A stretch of DNA of 64,000 nt from Globodera rostochiensis. Taxonomy: Eukaryota; Nematoda; Chromadorea; Rhabditida; Heteroderidae. The DNA is taken from positions 372,001 to 436,000 of the forward strand of contig JAEVLN010000006.1 of assembly GCA_018350325.1 (NCBI GenBank), written 5' to 3'. The notes below the pieces were generated by a model. It made no database searches. It was not told where the DNA came from and saw only the letters and a list, made by a program, of their open reading frames with translations. The position numbers were made by a program, and so were the translations under genes. This document shows positions 21,837 through 35,525 of the stretch, in pieces. Each line of letters begins with the position of its first letter. Positions within the stretch are counted from its first letter, which is position 1.

Positions 21837-22306
21837 CGGTACCCCGCAACTGGGCGCGCACGATTGGGCGCGCACGACTGGGCGCGCACGATTGGGCGCG
21901 GCACGATTGGGCGCCGACAAGTTTTTCGTTAAAACTTTGTTCAAAGTCAACCAAACCAAACATTCTTGCTATCATTCGAAAGCATGTAATAAGTAGAAGC
22001 TTACAAAGGCAAAAGCTAAGCGATTCAACTTAAATAAAGAAAGTTATGACGTCACCACGATTTTCACAGGTTTTAAACCTATAACCTTTTTTTGAAAAGA
22101 CGAATCGGTTAGCTTTAGCTTGGTCAAAGGTTCAGCATACTGAGAGCTTTTGTATGATACCAATTTTGTTTGGTTTGCTTCGGGCACCGAATCGTGCCGG
22201 CACCGAACGTGCTGGCGCCCAATCGTGCGCGCCCAATCGTGCGCGCCCAATCGTGCGCGCCCAATCGTGCCGCGCCCAATCGTGCGCGCCCAATCGTGGT
22301 GCTCCG
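21837..22306. mobile_element. Foldback element C, copy 1 (CGCGCCCAATCGTG subrepeats)
   Basis: Left arm: four copies of GGGCGCGCACGATT-type units; right arm: six copies of the inverse (GCGCCCAATCGTGC). Ends CGGTACCCCGCAACTGGG and, inverted, CGGAGCACCACGATTGGG are the same length. TTTTTGTC lies directly outside both ends (21829-21836, 22307-22314). The 330-bp interior is shared, inverted, with copy 2 at 63079-63462 (for example AAAGCATGTAATAAGTAGAA and TTTAAACCTATAACC). No gene inside. Confidence 0.88.
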
Positions 22307-22359
22307 TTTTTGTCTGCTGTTGGAGCATTATGGGTCAAGCCCAGCAGCAGAGAAAACCC

Positions 22360-22515
22360 CCTGTACTATCTCGTTTTCCCTTTTATCTCTAACATGTTCT
22401 CTTCATTTGGCGTTCTCACTCACCTTTTTTAATAATATTTTGACCATCCCGCACTTCGCTCTAGAAAACTTTTTTTCCCTCTGGCCGATCCTTCTCAAAC
22501 TTTCACCATCCCTAG
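22360..22515. repeat. Dispersed repeat, also at 60810-60965
   Basis: A stretch of about 155 bp runs from TGTACTATCTCGTTTTCCC to AAACTTTCACCATCCCTAG. It is repeated in direct orientation at 60810-60965 with scattered substitutions and small indels. It shares GGCGTTCTC, CTCACCTTTTTT and CTTCGC blocks. Neither copy has coding potential. Confidence 0.8.
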
Positions 22516-22767
22516 AAAAAAAAAAAGTAATAGATTTTATCTAATTTGAAATGGCATCTATCATTAGATATTTATATATAGTCAAAAACGTTTAAAATTT
22601 TCATACCAAATTTTTTCAAAATTCCCCAAACTTCACCAAATTTTGGTAGGGGTAAGAAGGGAGCACTAGAAGCATGTCTGCAAAATTTGGTTACGAAAAT
22701 ATAAGCGTTAGCCTGTGTTACATGCTTTCGAAAATCGAAAAAAATTTCAATGGTGGGGGATATGACC

Positions 22768-22905
22768 ATGCGCTGTCTGCCGCATGGTTATTTTTTTGAA
22801 TGAGTGGTAAAATTGCGTAAATTTTGGCGCATCGTTCATTTTTGTCTGCTGCTGGGCTTGACCCATAGTGCTGGAGTGGACCCATAGTGGGCCCACAAAC
22901 TAGGT
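22768..22905. repeat. Unoccupied copy of the repeat that hosts elements C and E
   Basis: Contains ATGCGCTGTCTGCCGCATGG, then GGCGCATCGTTCATTTTTGT, then GCTGGGCTTGACCCATAG. The same sequence, interrupted by foldback insertions, flanks element C (21810-21836 / 22307-22345) and element E (62125-62223 / 63042-63070). It therefore serves as an empty-site reference for both insertions. Confidence 0.85.
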
Positions 22906-23013
22906 ACACTGTTAGGTAAAAATCTAAAAATTATTAACAACGATCAAACAATAAAAATTAATATTTGTTTCAATAAACACAGATTAAGTGGGTGATTGAT
23001 ATTTACAAATACT

Positions 23014-24004
23014 ATGACAACGCCATCAAGACGTCGTTTAATGCGCGACTTTAAGAAGTTGCAGGTCAGATTTGGTCTCGGGCGATGGTTTGGAATTGCG
23101 GTCCCGCCAAATTAAAATAAAAACAAGTACGTAGAGCAGAATCCGAGCAGTTAAACCCGTATTCGAACAATCGGTCAAAATCAAACCACCACTAAGAGTA
23201 TTCATACTTATTTTTTTGCAACAAAAAAAATCGTACATAAAGTTTTCTGGGTAATACTGCCGATGGTGTCCCCCTTTTTTGAAAAAATAATTTGTTTTTT
23301 TCAAAGGAGGAAACGGCCAATCCTGGGGTTATTTGGTGCATCGAATCCGAATATGAGATTAGTTTCGACCTACTCGAACCCTGAATTCGAACAAAATTTC
23401 GAGATTAGGACGTATATTGTTTGCTTTCTTTGCAGGATGATCCCCCGGCTGGTGTGAGCGGAGCACCAACAGAGGTTTTACTCTGAAAAGGCAAAGTTGT
23501 ATTTTTACATTCTAGGAATCAATCATGCATTGGGAAGCTGTCATTTTTGGGCCTCAGGATACTCCATTTGAAGATGGGACTTTTAAATTAACACTCGAGT
23601 TTACCGAAGAATATCCCAACAAGCCTCCAACTGTTAAATTCGTGTCAAAAATGTTCCATCCGAATGTGTACGCCGACGGAAGCATCTGTCTTGATATTTT
23701 ACAGGTTTGCATTTTTTTAATGAGTTATTGAGTATGTTTTCAGAATCAATGGTCACCGACCTATGACGTTGCAGCAATTTTGACCTCGATCCAGTCGCTG
23801 CTGGACGAGCCCAACCCAAACAGCCCTGCAAATTCGCTTGCTGCTCAGCTTTATCAAGAGAATCGGCGTGAATACGAAAAGCGTGTCCATGCAATTGTTG
23901 AGCAGGTTTTGGTACTTTTCCGTTTTGGGGCCACAAATTCAAATTTACTTCAATTTTGTGTTTTGTTGTCGTCCAATCAGGCTCGTAGCCAGGGGGGGCC
24001 ATAG
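23014..24004 (+). CDS. ubc-1: RAD6-type ubiquitin-conjugating enzyme E2
   Basis: Exons 23014-23064, 23436-23474, 23516-23704 and 23744-23905 give 147 residues nearly identical to UBE2A/RAD6: [30 protein letters not shown], then the UBC fold with [17 protein letters not shown], where the cysteine is the catalytic thioester residue, and [23 protein letters not shown]6 E2s work with RING E3s to ubiquitylate PCNA and histone H2B. The invariant tail (EQSW..) is not encoded where expected. The only in-phase continuation found is a 24-bp exon at 23981-24004 whose acceptor and sequence lie in a transposon terminal repeat, giving EQ followed by ARSQGGP and a stop. The intron at 23065-23435 holds a piece of the GTAGAATCCGAAT family. 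Confidence 0.93.
23978..24004. mobile_element. hAT-like MITE terminus (CAGGCTCGTAGCCAG) at end of the E2 gene
   Basis: The 15 bases starting at 23978 differ by two from the family terminus CAGGGCCGTAGCCAG and are followed by the typical G run. The matching opposite end was not found, so the element is truncated or decayed. It overlaps the predicted last exon of the RAD6 homologue. Confidence 0.6.
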
Positions 24005-24574
24005 AAGGAATTGAGTCTCTCCCTCGTTTTCTTGACAAAGGCAGTTGAGCCAATTTCCGTCTTTTCAAAAAAAAAAGTTTCATCGGCGACGCTTCTCAGC
24101 ACATTGCTTTTGAATTTAGTCGTGGATGTCTTTTGCGGAGGAAGAAAAAGAATTGAGGAGTACGAGCTTGGCAAGTGGCATGAATTCGAATGAGACAACG
24201 AATTCACCACTCATAGACAGAAATGCATCTGAGGAGGGCGAAAACAATGGTGAGACTCGAATTGATGGTACCAACATGGACGAATAAAAAAAGTATTGGG
24301 TGAATTCGGAGTAAATATTGTAGTCCAATTCGTATGCGATGTTGATTGAGAGGGACACTATGTCATAAACAGGGCCCGTAATCAGAAAATGTTTTCGGCT
24401 GAATGTTTTTGGCGTAGGGGTGGTAAATTTTTTAAATTGAAGGATTTTCCCCGACACGGGCCTTGCCATAACTATCTATGAATTCGAGTTCTTTCGAAAC
24501 TTTATGTATTATTGTCAATCGTTTTTAAGAAATAATCAAGTTTTAAATGTGGGAATGAAATCTGCCTTGATCAG
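24005..24574. other. Convergent intergenic region, no supported gene
   Basis: Lies between the 3' ends of the E2 gene (+) and AP-2 mu (-). The longest open frames on either strand (about 60 to 115 codons) have no recognisable motif. A native last exon of the E2 gene, if it exists, should be sought here; none was obvious. Confidence 0.5.
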
Positions 24575-27556
<2,982 letters not shown>

Positions 27557-27963
27557 TTTATTCACCTAAATACAGTTGTCGCTATCATGCAGTAAAACAA
27601 TATGTTCATTAATTGAAAATTTTAATTTTTATTTTTTGAATGAATGTGAGTTTTTTAACCATATGCATTTCTCGAAACCAAATCTCAACAATTCGGGGTT
27701 GGAAATTGCTCCTCGAAAATTTTGCGGATTTTCGTTTTTCAAAATGCAATTTTTTTTTGTTGCGAATATTGCATTTGGCCATCTGTCTAAGATTATTCAA
27801 AATTTAAACAAAATTCTTCTAAAAGCTCCAGAACTCTCAAATAAAGAACAAAAAAGGACGTGTACCCCAAATAAAGTACAAATCTTTAAAAAAAAAAGGA
27901 CATTTCAAATTTTAAATCAAAAAAAAGGACAGTGGCAACCCTGATGTATGTATGTGTATATAC

Positions 27964-29134
27964 CAAGGATGGGAATCGCGCCAAAAAAGCGATCGGCGAA
28001 CGAAAAAGCAAATAATGATCGAATTCATGTTTTTAAATGATTTGAGGCTAAAATTGAATTTTGGAAAATTTTGGATTTTCGAAAAATTGTTCGAATTCGG
28101 GTTTGGGGTTCGGGATTAGGTAAAATAAATGTTAAAATCGTGATCAGCGACCCCGAAAACCCCGGAAACTTGTTTTATATGACTTTAAAAAAATCTTTTA
28201 TTTTTTAAAACGGGGGGGGGGGGGCACAAAGCACAGTATTACCGAATTTTCTAATGCGATAGCGATCTGCGATAAAACCGGTGGCACGACTTTTCGTCAA
28301 TGGACTTTTCGTCAACGGACTCTTCGTCAACGACTTTTCGTCAATGGACTCTTCGTCAACGACTTTTCGTCATTAGACTATTCGTCAACGACATTTCGTC
28401 AATAAGAAAGAATTAAAAAAACAACAAATTTTAATTAAATTTAAGCCAACACAATTTTTCGGAATAGTTAAGTTTACTTGTCGCACAAAAAAAAATTTTA
28501 AGAGGGTTTTAAGCAATTCTGAGAAGTACTCGGGGGTTATCGAGGTTGCTGATCACGAATATGACAACAGATTTATCACATGACATCATCTGATTATAAT
28601 TTCAACATAATTATTTTTTGATTAAAAATGCAACAAAGGCCTCAAAATTATTCAAAAACATAAAATTACAACAAAAAGGCAAGTAATGATCAAATCGTGC
28701 TTTTTCGATGATTTTTGAGCGTGTTTTTGAAGTTAAAATTGATTTCTGAAAAATTTTTGAAATTTCGGAAACTCTTTGAATTTGGGTCTGTGGTTCGAAA
28801 TTGGTCGAAATGGAGGTCAGAATCGGCTTCTTCGCCCCGAATAACCCTAGACTTGAAAATTTGGTGTTGGCTTAAATTTAATTTAAATTTGTTGTTTTTT
28901 TTAATTCTTTCTTATTGACGAAATGTCGTTGACGAATAGTCTAATAACGAAAAGTCGTTGACGAAGAGTCCATTGACGAAAAGTCGTTGACGAAGAGTCA
29001 ACGAAAAGTCCATTGACGAAAAGTCATGGAACCTAAACAACCGATAAAACCATTTCCAATGCGATAGCGATATGCCCAAAAAGGCGATAAATGCAATAAA
29101 TATCGCGCGATAGCGATAGCGATTCCCATCCCTG
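27964..29134. mobile_element. hAT-like element interrupted by foldback D
   Basis: Termini CAAGGATGGGAATCGC and, inverted at 29119-29134, CAGGGATGGGAATCGC. Subterminal GCGATAGCGATA-type repeats occur near the right end (29058-29125). The flanks do not show a clear duplication. Inside lies foldback D (28280-29042), plus a GTTCGAATTCGG-type fragment and a G run at 28210-28223. Confidence 0.75.
28280..29042. mobile_element. Foldback element D (GACTTTTCGTCAACG subrepeats), nested
   Basis: Left arm (28285-28405): copies of ACTTTTCGTCAATGG / ACTCTTCGTCAACG; right arm (28915-29025): the inverse (GTTGACGAAAAGTCC..). GATAAAACC is duplicated outside the ends (28271-28279, 29043-29051). Both arms contain AACAACAAATTTTAATTAAA and its inverse. 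The interior shares GGGGTTATCGAGGTTGCTGA with element B (GGGGTTATTGAGGTAGCTGA), so B and D are relatives with different terminal subrepeats. Confidence 0.85.
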
Positions 29135-29340
29135 GTTTGTATGTTAAATTTGACAGTAAATGATTGGTCATTCTAAGATTTTACAGCTCTCCTCTCATGC
29201 CTCGTTGAATTATTCATCAAAAAACTATGTACATATATTTCTCCTCCTTTTTTGGGACGGGCTCTATCTATCTATCGATCCATATCCATTTTGCGCATGA
29301 TCCATAGTAAGGGTTCTGGTTTGGTATTTAGCTTATTTTA

Positions 29341-32300
29341 ATGCAAAGTTTTTGGCGACTTATAAATAAACCTCGAATTGATGATTGGAGTCCATTAGCC
29401 AAATTTGTAAGTTTTAAACAATTTTTTACACAACGTTATAATTTAAATTACCTACGAATTTAGTATTATGCCGACGACTCCCTGAATGCTATAGCTAATG
29501 AATTGGATTCTTTTGATGGTCGCAGAGATCCTGAGCGTTGCAATCAGCTTGTCAACAAGCTACGACAAGCTCAGGACAGGGTCTTACACATCATATGTTA
29601 GCCGTAACCTCTTACCAGTAGTTAGAAAGTTGCTGTGTTTAGCTGAAATGCTGATGCTCATCTTCCCACATGAATCTGATCGAGCTTCTCGTGACTTCCG
29701 CGTTAAGTTTCCCGATGAAATTATGCATGATAATCTCCCTGGGCAACTTTGGTTCGGAGCTGAATGTCTAGCAGCTGGCTCTAACATTGTAACAGAGCTT
29801 ATTTTTAATACATACCGGATTTTGTTTCCCAGGTCGATCACGAAGCAGAAAGCGAAGCGATAAGGCCAATGGCTAAAGCGTTCACGAGGCATTTAGAAAA
29901 GCTGCGTGATTTGTTGAAGGAACAAGCACTCAAAGACCCCACCCATTATCCTGATGGGATAAAAGGCTCATTGAAGGTTTTCGATCAGCTTTTTGCTGAA
30001 TTTGAATTTGCGTAAGTCATTTATAAATTTTGAGTTAGAAACTTTTTTTAGTTACGTGAGTGCTATGGTGCCCGTTAAATCAGCCAAGGAATACGATCGT
30101 CAGCTTGACGTGGCGGTGTTATTCTCAGAATGCCTTACCAGGTGTTTTTGAACCTGAAATCTTCAAATAATCAGATTGTACAGAGCGATCAGAGTGGCCT
30201 ACATCACCAGAGAGCAGATTGATGATTGTGATCCCAATGTGATAATATCGTTGCCCAGACTTGCCATTGTTTGGTTTGTGCCTTCGTTCAATTGAGATAA
30301 AAACCGTTTAAGGGGTCTTCTTCTTTATCCTGGCGGTGCCTTGAATGTTGATATGCCAAAAGAAGAAATTTCTGAGATGTTCCGACATTTCTACAAAGTG
30401 CTTATTCTCGTCCGTAATCTTCTACAAACTCTTGAGCCCAGCGAGCTTTTCAAACTCGAGAAGAAATTAGTTGGTGACCACGGCGGATTTGACGAAACTT
30501 GCTCATCGGTGCGTGCCTTAGAACAACAAATTGGTATTTTCTTAGTCCTTTCGAATTTAATCTGATTTTAATGATTAGAGTCGATCCCTTTCTCCGAACG
30601 ATCATTAAAACGCCAAGAGCAACAAAAACTTATTGATAAATACGAATATGGCCCAAATGAATTTTCCGAGCTCGAAAGCGTTTCTGTCGTGAGAAGCTCT
30701 CAACGCTACACTCAGTTAATTTCAGTTTCTTCTACCGAGACGAATAAGAAGTGCGTTTTAAATGATATTTAGGCATTTTTCGGTTGTATCACCACCCAAG
30801 GGCTGGTAATCACGAATATGACATGATTCTTTAGAAAATATATTATTAAATTAATCATAGATTTAAAATCAGGTCAGATATATTTCTAAAAAATAATGTC
30901 CTATTTTGTGATCGCAGCATACCTTTACAAGGAGTGGCCAAATCAGAGGCCCATAATTTGAATTTCCTCCTCTTAATTTTTTCCCTTCTTTCTATGGAAG
31001 CTAGGACAATCCGTCAGTGAGTCAATCCGTCAGAAAATTTTTCTTTTTAAACCACGGTTTAAACCATTTATTTGGAGAAAAATTGGGTCTACATGTTACG
31101 GGTTAAAAAACATCCTAAATAAGCTTTCCCCTGTTATTCTATCCGGCTTTGGTGTTACTTAAAAATTTTTCTTTAATTTTCAAAAATTTGTCAAAAACTG
31201 GTTTAAATCATCAATTTTCATTCTGTTGACGAATTCGTAATCAGTGCATCAAATAACATATTTTTAGAATAAAAAATATTTCCTACAAATTTTAACCAAA
31301 AGGGTCCCCCTTACAGTTTTTGGCCAACTTAATTTGCTAGCAACTATTTTTCTGACGGTTTGTCCTTCACTGACGGATTGTCCGCCCGGAGGCCCTCCTA
31401 TGAGCCTTCCCCCCCCCCCCTCCCTTCTTTACGACGGGGGGAGGGGGGGGGGGGGGGTGGCCAGGCCATTTACGCCGCGGGGCGGGGGGGGGGGGTCGTG
31501 ACCACCCCCTGTAAAGGTATGATTCGCAGCCCAAACTCCCAGAAATATAAGACTAAATTGTGTGATATAACCGAAAAGTCCGGCATTTAACCCGGAAGAA
31601 GCGAGATCTCGCTGAGATTCTCGGGACGAGGTTGATTTGGTCCTCATGTTCGGGCCCTAGTACTATTTTATTTTAGGAATGACAATTCGGTTGATCGGTT
31701 GGCATATGGAAGTTCAGAAAATTTGATCCACCGTCTCTTTGTTTGTATAGCAAGCATTGCGGATCAGTTGCAGTCCAATTACTCTGCTGATATTCGTAAA
31801 GTTCTCAAAATGGTTCTTCAGCCAATCGAAGCAGTCCCGATATATGAGGTTTTTATCTGAGGACAACATTTTTGACTTTATTTGTAAATTTTTGATTTTG
31901 ATTCGAGATGCTGTCAATTAGAGACCCGGGCCGATACGATAATAGACTCGATCTTTTTCGAATACCGATAGGTCTTCTGGCCCGGTCTTAGTTCACTGCG
32001 GTAGGCGGTGCTTATCCTGTTTTCGAAAACGGGTCCACACGAATTTTGTTTTGTACAAATTTAGAATATGTATGAAATAAAAATTCCATAAACCCATCAC
32101 TTGCTGTTTGTTTTAGGTTAGCGGTAAGGCAGCCCCAGTGCCAGAAAATGAGGAGGAAACCGGGATTGAGGTGCGCGAGTCTCTGCCTCTTCCGGCGTTC
32201 GTCGGTGTTCGATGGGTGCCCGACTCGGACTGCGATCAGTGTACTTCCTGTTTGAGGTTATTTTGGGTTCTTTCTTGCTAATGACTTGAATTTGCGTTTT

Positions 32301-32812
32301 ATTTTGATTCGAAAGTGGGCTCATTATAATGAAAATTTAAGTCCGTTCACACTGGTCAGACGGCGGCATCACTGTAGAAATTGTGGTCGGATATTTTGGT
32401 GCACTTTCGAGTTTTGCATAATCGTTTTGTGACTATAAAAAGTAATTAAGTGGCCAATGTTCTACCAATCAAATCGCCATTCCGGAGCTTGGCTATGATC
32501 GCAGGGTTTGTCGTTGAATTTTTCCGATTAAATGCTCAAGCCGGCACATTTTAGGTTAGGGTCTGTGAATTGTGCCATGAAAATCGGTTGCGGCAGTATC
32601 ACTCCGAGTCTGGCCACCAGGAGAATGAGTCCTTTGGGGAGGAGAGCGCAACGTCCCATGTGATGGCGGAGGATGAACCCACGGCAGTCCATTGGTTTGA
32701 CTGCAATGAGTTACCCTCCTCGTCCTATTCCCATTCTGACATTGTGCCGTGCCACCGTCTAAACAACGGAGGCGATGATCTTTCCGCCATTTCTCCGCAG
32801 TCGGAGATTTAA
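29341..32812 (+). CDS. lst-2: LST-2 homologue, FYVE-type zinc finger protein
   Basis: Thirteen exons join in phase: 29341-29406, 29464-29596, 29643-29788, 29833-30011, 30052-30141, 30175-30273, 30313-30533, 30579-30750, 31677-31848, 32117-32256, 32342-32398, 32451-32505, 32555-32812; 595 residues. The N-terminal half is the LST-2/ZFYVE28 domain: [82 protein letters not shown] linker holds [19 protein letters not shown]. Near the C-terminus is a FYVE finger with [13 protein letters not shown], the signature [13 protein letters not shown], and VRVCELC. Family knowledge: LST-2 is a negative regulator of EGFR/LET-23 signalling, and FYVE fingers bind PI3P on endosomes. The intron at 30751-31676 has C and G runs near 31410-31500. 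A TATTTAG acceptor lies 10 bp before the ATG. Confidence 0.95.
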
Positions 32813-33239
32813 AGTCGAATCAGACGACTTGAGAAAAGGGAGACTTTGGTGACGCTATTTTGGTGGTGGGTTCCGCGTACCTTCGATGACATAGTCAACT
32901 GTGTTCAATTGTATTTTATTCAACATTTTCCACTTTCTCATAATCGCTGTTCTTCCCGAGAAATACCTGTGTCTTTAATTCAAAATGCACTTAACTTCAC
33001 TGATTCGTTTTTTGCATCGTATCTCTGGTGTCAAAATGTGGATTTTTTTAAAGGAATATGCTTTCGAATATGTTTCTAATATTACGAAAAACATGTTAAT
33101 CATCACGTGTTCACAAAAGTGTTTCATTTCTTCCGTACGGGGACGGGTTAACCAATTGCAACTTTATTCCTCCAATTTTTATTTGCAAAAACGCATTTAT
33201 TGTAAAATGGTCAAGTGATTAGATGGGCTTTCCATCAAA

Positions 33240-34428
33240 TCAATTAATTTTCGTTATGCGTGCTGTGCCCACCACGTGACTGACTTTAGTCCGGTCTCCC
33301 GGGTCTGCTTCACTAACATTTAACAGAGTTTGTTCGACATTTTCATCGACGTTTCCTGCTCCATTGTTATTAGGAATTTCTGCTACTGGCGAAACGGACG
33401 GTCCATCTTCCTCCTGTGGTAGTTTCTCTTTTGAAACGGAGAATTGTTCATTTTCTGTTTCTTCTACTCCTTTTTGAAGGTTGTATTTTCTGTGGAGTGC
33501 GTCGTCCAATTCTGGCGGAATTCTGAACTCGTTTAGCACTTCTTTCTTCACCATGAAATCGCATCTAAATCAATTTGGCAATTTGAATGAATCCTGCTGA
33601 TTCATCAGCTATATTTGACTGAAAAACTCCACTGATGTGGAAGAAATGCACCCATAAAAGGGGCGATGTGTCCGTAGGTTAGGAATTCCTGTGCTTGGGA
33701 GATCGGTCGAACAAATGCCTCGGAGAGGAGAGCGCCCGCACTTCCGCCACATTTTGCATCGAATTTGACGCGGTAGCTGAATGAAGGGTTTGTAGCAAAG
33801 AAAGAAAACATTTAGGGGAGGGGTGGGCAGTGGTTGAAATTGACCAAAAGGATCAAAATTTCCAAGACAAATCCCTTTTTCCCATGTCACATAAACGGTA
33901 CTTTTCGGTTATGCGTCCGCAGATGCAAATTTAAAAAAGGAAAGAAAACGCTAAAAAAGTGTTCCTAGGGGTATTCCGTGTCCGTAGAATCCGATTCTGA
34001 CATCCAATTCAACCAATTTTGACCCCCGAACCCGTTTCGAGCGATTTTCAATCAATTTTTTCAAAAACCTTTGTTATTGTAGCTGGTCTGGGGTTCGAAA
34101 TCGGTCGAAAAGGAGGTCAGATTTGGAATCTGCGTCCCCGAATAGTCCTAGAAACACTTTTTCACCGACTTTGAAAAGATGAAATAGATGGCATACCTAT
34201 CGTAATCAGCGACCTCTATAACCTCGAAACATAATGCAAAAAACATACCAAATTAATTGGCAACGCATTAACTCGCACCCGTCTTGTACGGCCGCACGCA
34301 AAAAGTCGGGTGTGAGTCGTCTGGAAAGCGGTGAAGCCTGAGGCTTATTCATTCCAATTCCGTCTAACAATTTTTCGCCTCGGTATTTTGTAGCAGCGAC
34401 ATCCTTAGGAATACGTGAGAATTCTTCT
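33240..34428 (-). CDS. Unrecognised spliced protein, 5' end not found
   Basis: Three exons fit in phase: about 34249-34428, 33633-33776 and 33240-33564. The product reads through RIPKDVAATKYRGEKLLDGI, RRLTPDFLRAAVQDGCELMR, CYRVKFDAKCGGSAGALLSE, FVRPISQAQEFLTYGHIAPF and EVLNEFRIPPELDDALHRKY, then a low-complexity acidic tail that ends VVGTARITKIN. The amphipathic, glycine-spaced middle and the conserved look of these blocks argue for a real gene. I do not recognise the family and assign no function. The start exon lies beyond 34428, where a degenerate foldback is found. Intron 33777-34248 contains another foldback. Confidence 0.6.
33950..34172. mobile_element. Foldback of the GTAGAATCCGAAT family in an intron
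   Basis: AAAAAGTGTTCCTAGGGGTA followed by CCGTAGAATCCGATTCTGAC on the left is mirrored by GGTCAGATTTGGAATCTGCG and CCTAGAAACACTTTTT on the right. The arms are about 90 bp and the loop about 40 bp. The same arm sequence forms the inner part of element B. Confidence 0.8.
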
Positions 34429-34489
34429 TCAATTTGATTAATTCAATCTTCTCCCCACTGCAGGGTGCTGCCCCCCCCCCTTCCAACTC

Positions 34490-34820
34490 GAATTGAGTTG
34501 ACGTTTTGTCCCCGGGGGTGTTTTGTTCCCGGCCGTTTTGTCCCCGGGGTCGTTAACAATTCGTGTCAGATACATCTGAACCTTCACATATGGGTTTTTT
34601 CGGCGCCATGTCATTAGGGCACAAGAGTGGGCCCACAAACCACTATTATTACCTTATTTCGTATGTATTTTTTTTAATTCGTAATTAGTGCCCAAATGAC
34701 TTGTGCCCTAATGACCGGCCGGCATTTTTGCTATCAAGAAATGAAAAACTTTCGAATGGCATCTTGTTTGTTTTGTTTTAGAATTTATTATGGAATTCAA
34801 ATGAGTGGGAACAAAACATA
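34490..34820. mobile_element. Degenerate foldback with GTTTTGTCCCCGG subrepeats
   Basis: Three copies of GTTTTGT[T/C]CC on the left (34502-34545) face AGTGGGAACAAAAC on the right (34803-34815). Inside, GTCATTAGGGCACAAG at 34610 is inverted at 34699. A C run follows at 34829-34844. The layout matches the other foldbacks but the arms are short and worn. Confidence 0.5.
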
Positions 34821-35289
34821 CATACCTCCCCCCCCCCCCCCCCCAACGCCTTTAGCCCTTACGCTTAGAATCATCAAATTTTCTATACGCCCCCTGGGGC
34901 GAATGCTCCAAAAACCTTAATTCCCTTCTCTGCCGTTTCAGTGGAACTTTTCTTGGCGCCATTTGAATTCGTACGCATTGTTCGCTTAATAAGAATTGAC
35001 CTTATGAATTTTGCTCATTCCTCTGAGTAAAAAACAAATATTTTATAAAAGGAGGGTGTACACCAGTGCCTTCAAAGTACCCATACCTAAATATCAGTGA
35101 TGCTCGAGAGTCTCGAGTCTTGAAAAGTATTGGGTTTTTTGGGGTCGGCTACCGGTCCGAAGCCCCCCCCCCGTCCAAATCCCATCCAGGCCAATGTCTC
35201 AAATTCCCCTCTGTGTTAAAATGTCCCAAATCCCCCAAATTAAAACTGGCAGTAAACCAGACTAGATTATAATGGTTTAAAGTTTAAAC

Positions 35290-35460
35290 CATTATAATTA
35301 GGCGGATATTACCCAAATACCGGTAGCTCAAAAACACCCGGATATCCGTCCGGGTACCGAGTACGGGTAATTTGTCTGGAGTTGGTCCAAGACCCGGATA
35401 ATTTTACCCAAAAAATTTCCGAGAACACCCGGATAACCCGGTTTTGTCCAACCCTAGTTT
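35290..35460. repeat. ACCCGGATA-rich dispersed repeat
   Basis: Contains several copies of ACCCGGATA/ATCCGGGT-like words (35328-35450). A related stretch with CCCGGTTG, AACCCGGAAT, ACCGGATTT and ATCCGGGTA lies at 55215-55345, just outside the tetraspanin exon. Probably two members of one interspersed family; class unknown. Confidence 0.5.
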
Positions 35461-35525
35461 AAAGGAGAATGGTTTTTAGCCGTGGGGGGGGGGGGATTAT
35501 TCTTTTCCGAATTAATTTTTGCCGT

